Assembly: GCF_013694105.1 (NCBI RefSeq)
Contig: NZ_JACEFG010000002.1
Location: 1,116,001-1,180,000 of the forward strand
Direction: 5' to 3'
From: Halobacillus locisalis
GTDB taxonomy: Bacteria; Bacillota; Bacilli; Bacillales; Halobacillaceae
Length of the DNA stretch: 64,000 nucleotides
Program-made: the position numbers and the translations under genes
The notes under the pieces: model-generated
Databases searched by the model: none
What the model saw: the letters and a program-made list of their open reading frames with translations, nothing else
Told to the model about the DNA's origin: nothing
Part shown: in pieces, positions 62,604-64,000 of the stretch
Layout: the number at the start of each line of letters is the position of its first letter
How positions within the stretch are numbered: the first letter of the stretch is position 1

Positions 62604-63953
62604 ATGACGCACGTTCGTTTTGATTATGAGAAGGCGTTGCCGTTCTTTAGTGAACATGAACTTGATTATATGCAAGACTCTGTTTCTCTTGCCCATAAAG
62701 CGTTACATGAGAAAACAGGTGCTGGGAATGAATTCTTAGGTTGGTTGGACCTTCCTGAGAATTATGACCGTGAAGAATTCGGTCGCATTAAACAATCAGC
62801 TGAAAAAATCAAATCCGATTCAGATGTCCTGTTAGTCGTCGGAATTGGTGGATCATACTTAGGAGCGCGTGCTGCGCTAGAAATGTTGAATCACAGCTTT
62901 TATAATGAGCTCTCTTCTGGTGATCGCAATACTCCACAAGTTTTCTTTGTAGGGAATAGTATAAGTGCACCATATATGAATGAGTTGTTTGACGTATTGA
63001 AAGATAAAGATGTATCCATCAATGTCATTTCTAAAAGTGGAACGACGACGGAACCGGCTATTGCCTTCCGTTTATTCCGTAAGTTCTTAGAAGACAAATA
63101 TGGCGTTGAAGAAGCGAAGGGGCGCATTTATGCAACAACGGATAAGGAAAAAGGTGCACTTAAAACTCTAGCTTCTGAACAAGGATATGAAACGTTCGTC
63201 GTCCCGGATGATGTCGGTGGACGATTCTCTGTTCTGACAGCAGTTGGACTTCTTCCGATTGCAGCGAGCGGCATTGATATCGATCAGATGATGGAAGGTG
63301 CTTACGCGGCACAAAAGGAGCTCTCTTCTGACCAATTGTCCGATAACCCTGCTTACCAATATGCAGCGGTTCGTAACGTTCTTTACAACAAGGGGAAAAC
63401 AATCGAGATGTTAGTGAACTATGAACCATCCTTGCAGTATTTCTCTGAGTGGTGGAAGCAGCTATTTGGTGAGAGTGAAGGAAAGGACCAGAAAGGTATT
63501 TTCCCTGCCTCTGCGAACTTCTCGACAGATCTTCACTCACTAGGTCAGTATGTTCAAGATGGTCGCAGAGACTTATTTGAAACCGTTCTGAACGTGGAGA
63601 CTCCTGATTCTGACATTACCATCGAAGAAGATGAACAGAACTTGGATGGGTTAAACTACTTGGCAGGAAAAACGGTCGACCAAGTGAACGAAAAAGCGTA
63701 TCTGGGTACGATGCTTGCTCATACAGACGGACAAGTTCCAAACTTGATTGTTCATTTGCCAAAACGTGATGCATATACATTTGGTTATCTTGTGTACTTT
63801 TTCGAAAAAGCGTGTGCGATCAGCGGCTACTTACTTGGGGTCAATCCATTTGACCAACCAGGCGTAGAAGCGTATAAGAAGAACATGTTTGCTCTTCTGG
63901 GTAAGCCAGGATTCGAAAAAGAGAAAGAAGAATTAGAAAACCGATTGAAATAA
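62604..63953 (+). CDS. pgi: Glucose-6-phosphate isomerase Pgi
   Basis: This 449-residue enzyme interconverts glucose- and fructose-6-phosphate. Family motifs include [12 protein letters not shown] near residue 75, [15 protein letters not shown] near 140, [17 protein letters not shown] and a C-terminal [31 protein letters not shown] 62604 follows TGGAGG; the in-frame ATG 62589 overlaps that site. Confidence 0.97.
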   Translation: MTHVRFDYEKALPFFSEHELDYMQDSVSLAHKALHEKTGAGNEFLGWLDLPENYDREEFGRIKQSAEKIKSDSDVLLVVGIGGSYLGARAALEMLNHSFYNELSSGDRNTPQVFFVGNSISAPYMNELFDVLKDKDVSINVISKSGTTTEPAIAFRLFRKFLEDKYGVEEAKGRIYATTDKEKGALKTLASEQGYETFVVPDDVGGRFSVLTAVGLLPIAASGIDIDQMMEGAYAAQKELSSDQLSDNPAYQYAAVRNVLYNKGKTIEMLVNYEPSLQYFSEWWKQLFGESEGKDQKGIFPASANFSTDLHSLGQYVQDGRRDLFETVLNVETPDSDITIEEDEQNLDGLNYLAGKTVDQVNEKAYLGTMLAHTDGQVPNLIVHLPKRDAYTFGYLVYFFEKACAISGYLLGVNPFDQPGVEAYKKNMFALLGKPGFEKEKEELENRLK

Positions 63954-63961
63954 AATGAAAG

Positions 63962-64000
63962 AAACCTCTGCTCTCCAAAAAATGGATGAGCAGAGGTTTT
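63962..64000 (+). terminator. Terminator after pgi
   Basis: A perfect 12-bp stem AAACCTCTGCTC (63962-63973) pairs with 63988-63999 at the edge of the window. Confidence 0.85.

Overview
This 64 kb window comes from the chromosome of a low-to-moderate GC, endospore-forming member of the Bacillaceae, most plausibly a halophilic or halotolerant genus such as Halobacillus (an inference from gene content and acidic proteins; no rRNA is present to confirm it). Spore genes (CotF-like coat proteins, lytH, yunB, a YutC-like lipoprotein, kapB) and gene order shared with the B. subtilis yus/yur/yun/yut/yum/yui/yug blocks support this. Almost everything is core chromosome. I see no prophage, transposase, CRISPR array, tRNA or rRNA.

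Layout. 1-3.9 kb: end of a membrane-protein gene, a VLRF1-type release-factor-like protein, then a tightly coupled four-gene unit (IsdG/HmoA-like protein, unknown 123-aa protein, cobalamin-binding sensor, PAS/STAS-like protein) that looks like a signalling module. 4-7.8 kb: paired CrcB fluoride channels, a membrane diguanylate cyclase, CopZ, two coat proteins. 8-16.7 kb: proline dehydrogenase, the fadN-fadA-fadE beta-oxidation operon behind a clear FadR operator, yusI, gcvH and yusF-yusE-yusD. 16.6-20.6 kb: a TlpA-like protein, two tandem SAM riboswitches, metN-metI-metQ, yurZ. 21-26.5 kb: sufC-sufD-sufS-sufU-sufB. 26.5-27.2 kb: repeats. 27.2-35.3 kb: TauE/SafE transporter, YunD phosphoesterase, HD-GYP phosphodiesterase, yunB, a lysine riboswitch with its NhaC-type transporter, and an NSS transporter with a 32-aa MetS-type subunit. 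35.3-45.5 kb: lytH and the yut/yuz genes including the Fe-S proteins YutI and YutM. 45.9-52.2 kb: yumC, ndh (with a Rex-like site), yuiB, yuiC, yuiD, pepA. 52.4-57.4 kb: deoD, a second HD-GYP protein, khtT-khtU, kapB, sodC. 57.9-64 kb: patB, an XRE regulator, yugI, yuzA, yugJ, pgi.

How the genes work together: the window supplies fatty-acid and proline oxidation, methionine and lysine uptake under riboswitch control, the complete SUF iron-sulfur assembly system with two accessory carriers, the NADH and flavodoxin/ferredoxin redox branch, and a c-di-GMP circuit of one cyclase and two phosphodiesterases.

The most unusual material is non-coding. (1) Seven copies of a palindromic repeat of about 100-130 bp have different but internally perfect terminal stems, i.e. 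compensatory change between copies. (2) Three arrays of a TGTCCGAAT-like motif recur at exactly, or almost exactly, 21 bp, two turns of B-DNA; two arrays sit directly beside palindromic repeats. (3) Two paralogous modules of about 440 bp, each with two palindromes, are each flanked by two copies of the local transcription terminator, as if insertion had duplicated it. Together these look like an uncharacterised family of structured, possibly mobile, intergenic elements. Second in interest are the stand-alone B12 sensor operon and the tandem promoter-riboswitch-terminator cassettes before metN, the first of which controls no gene.
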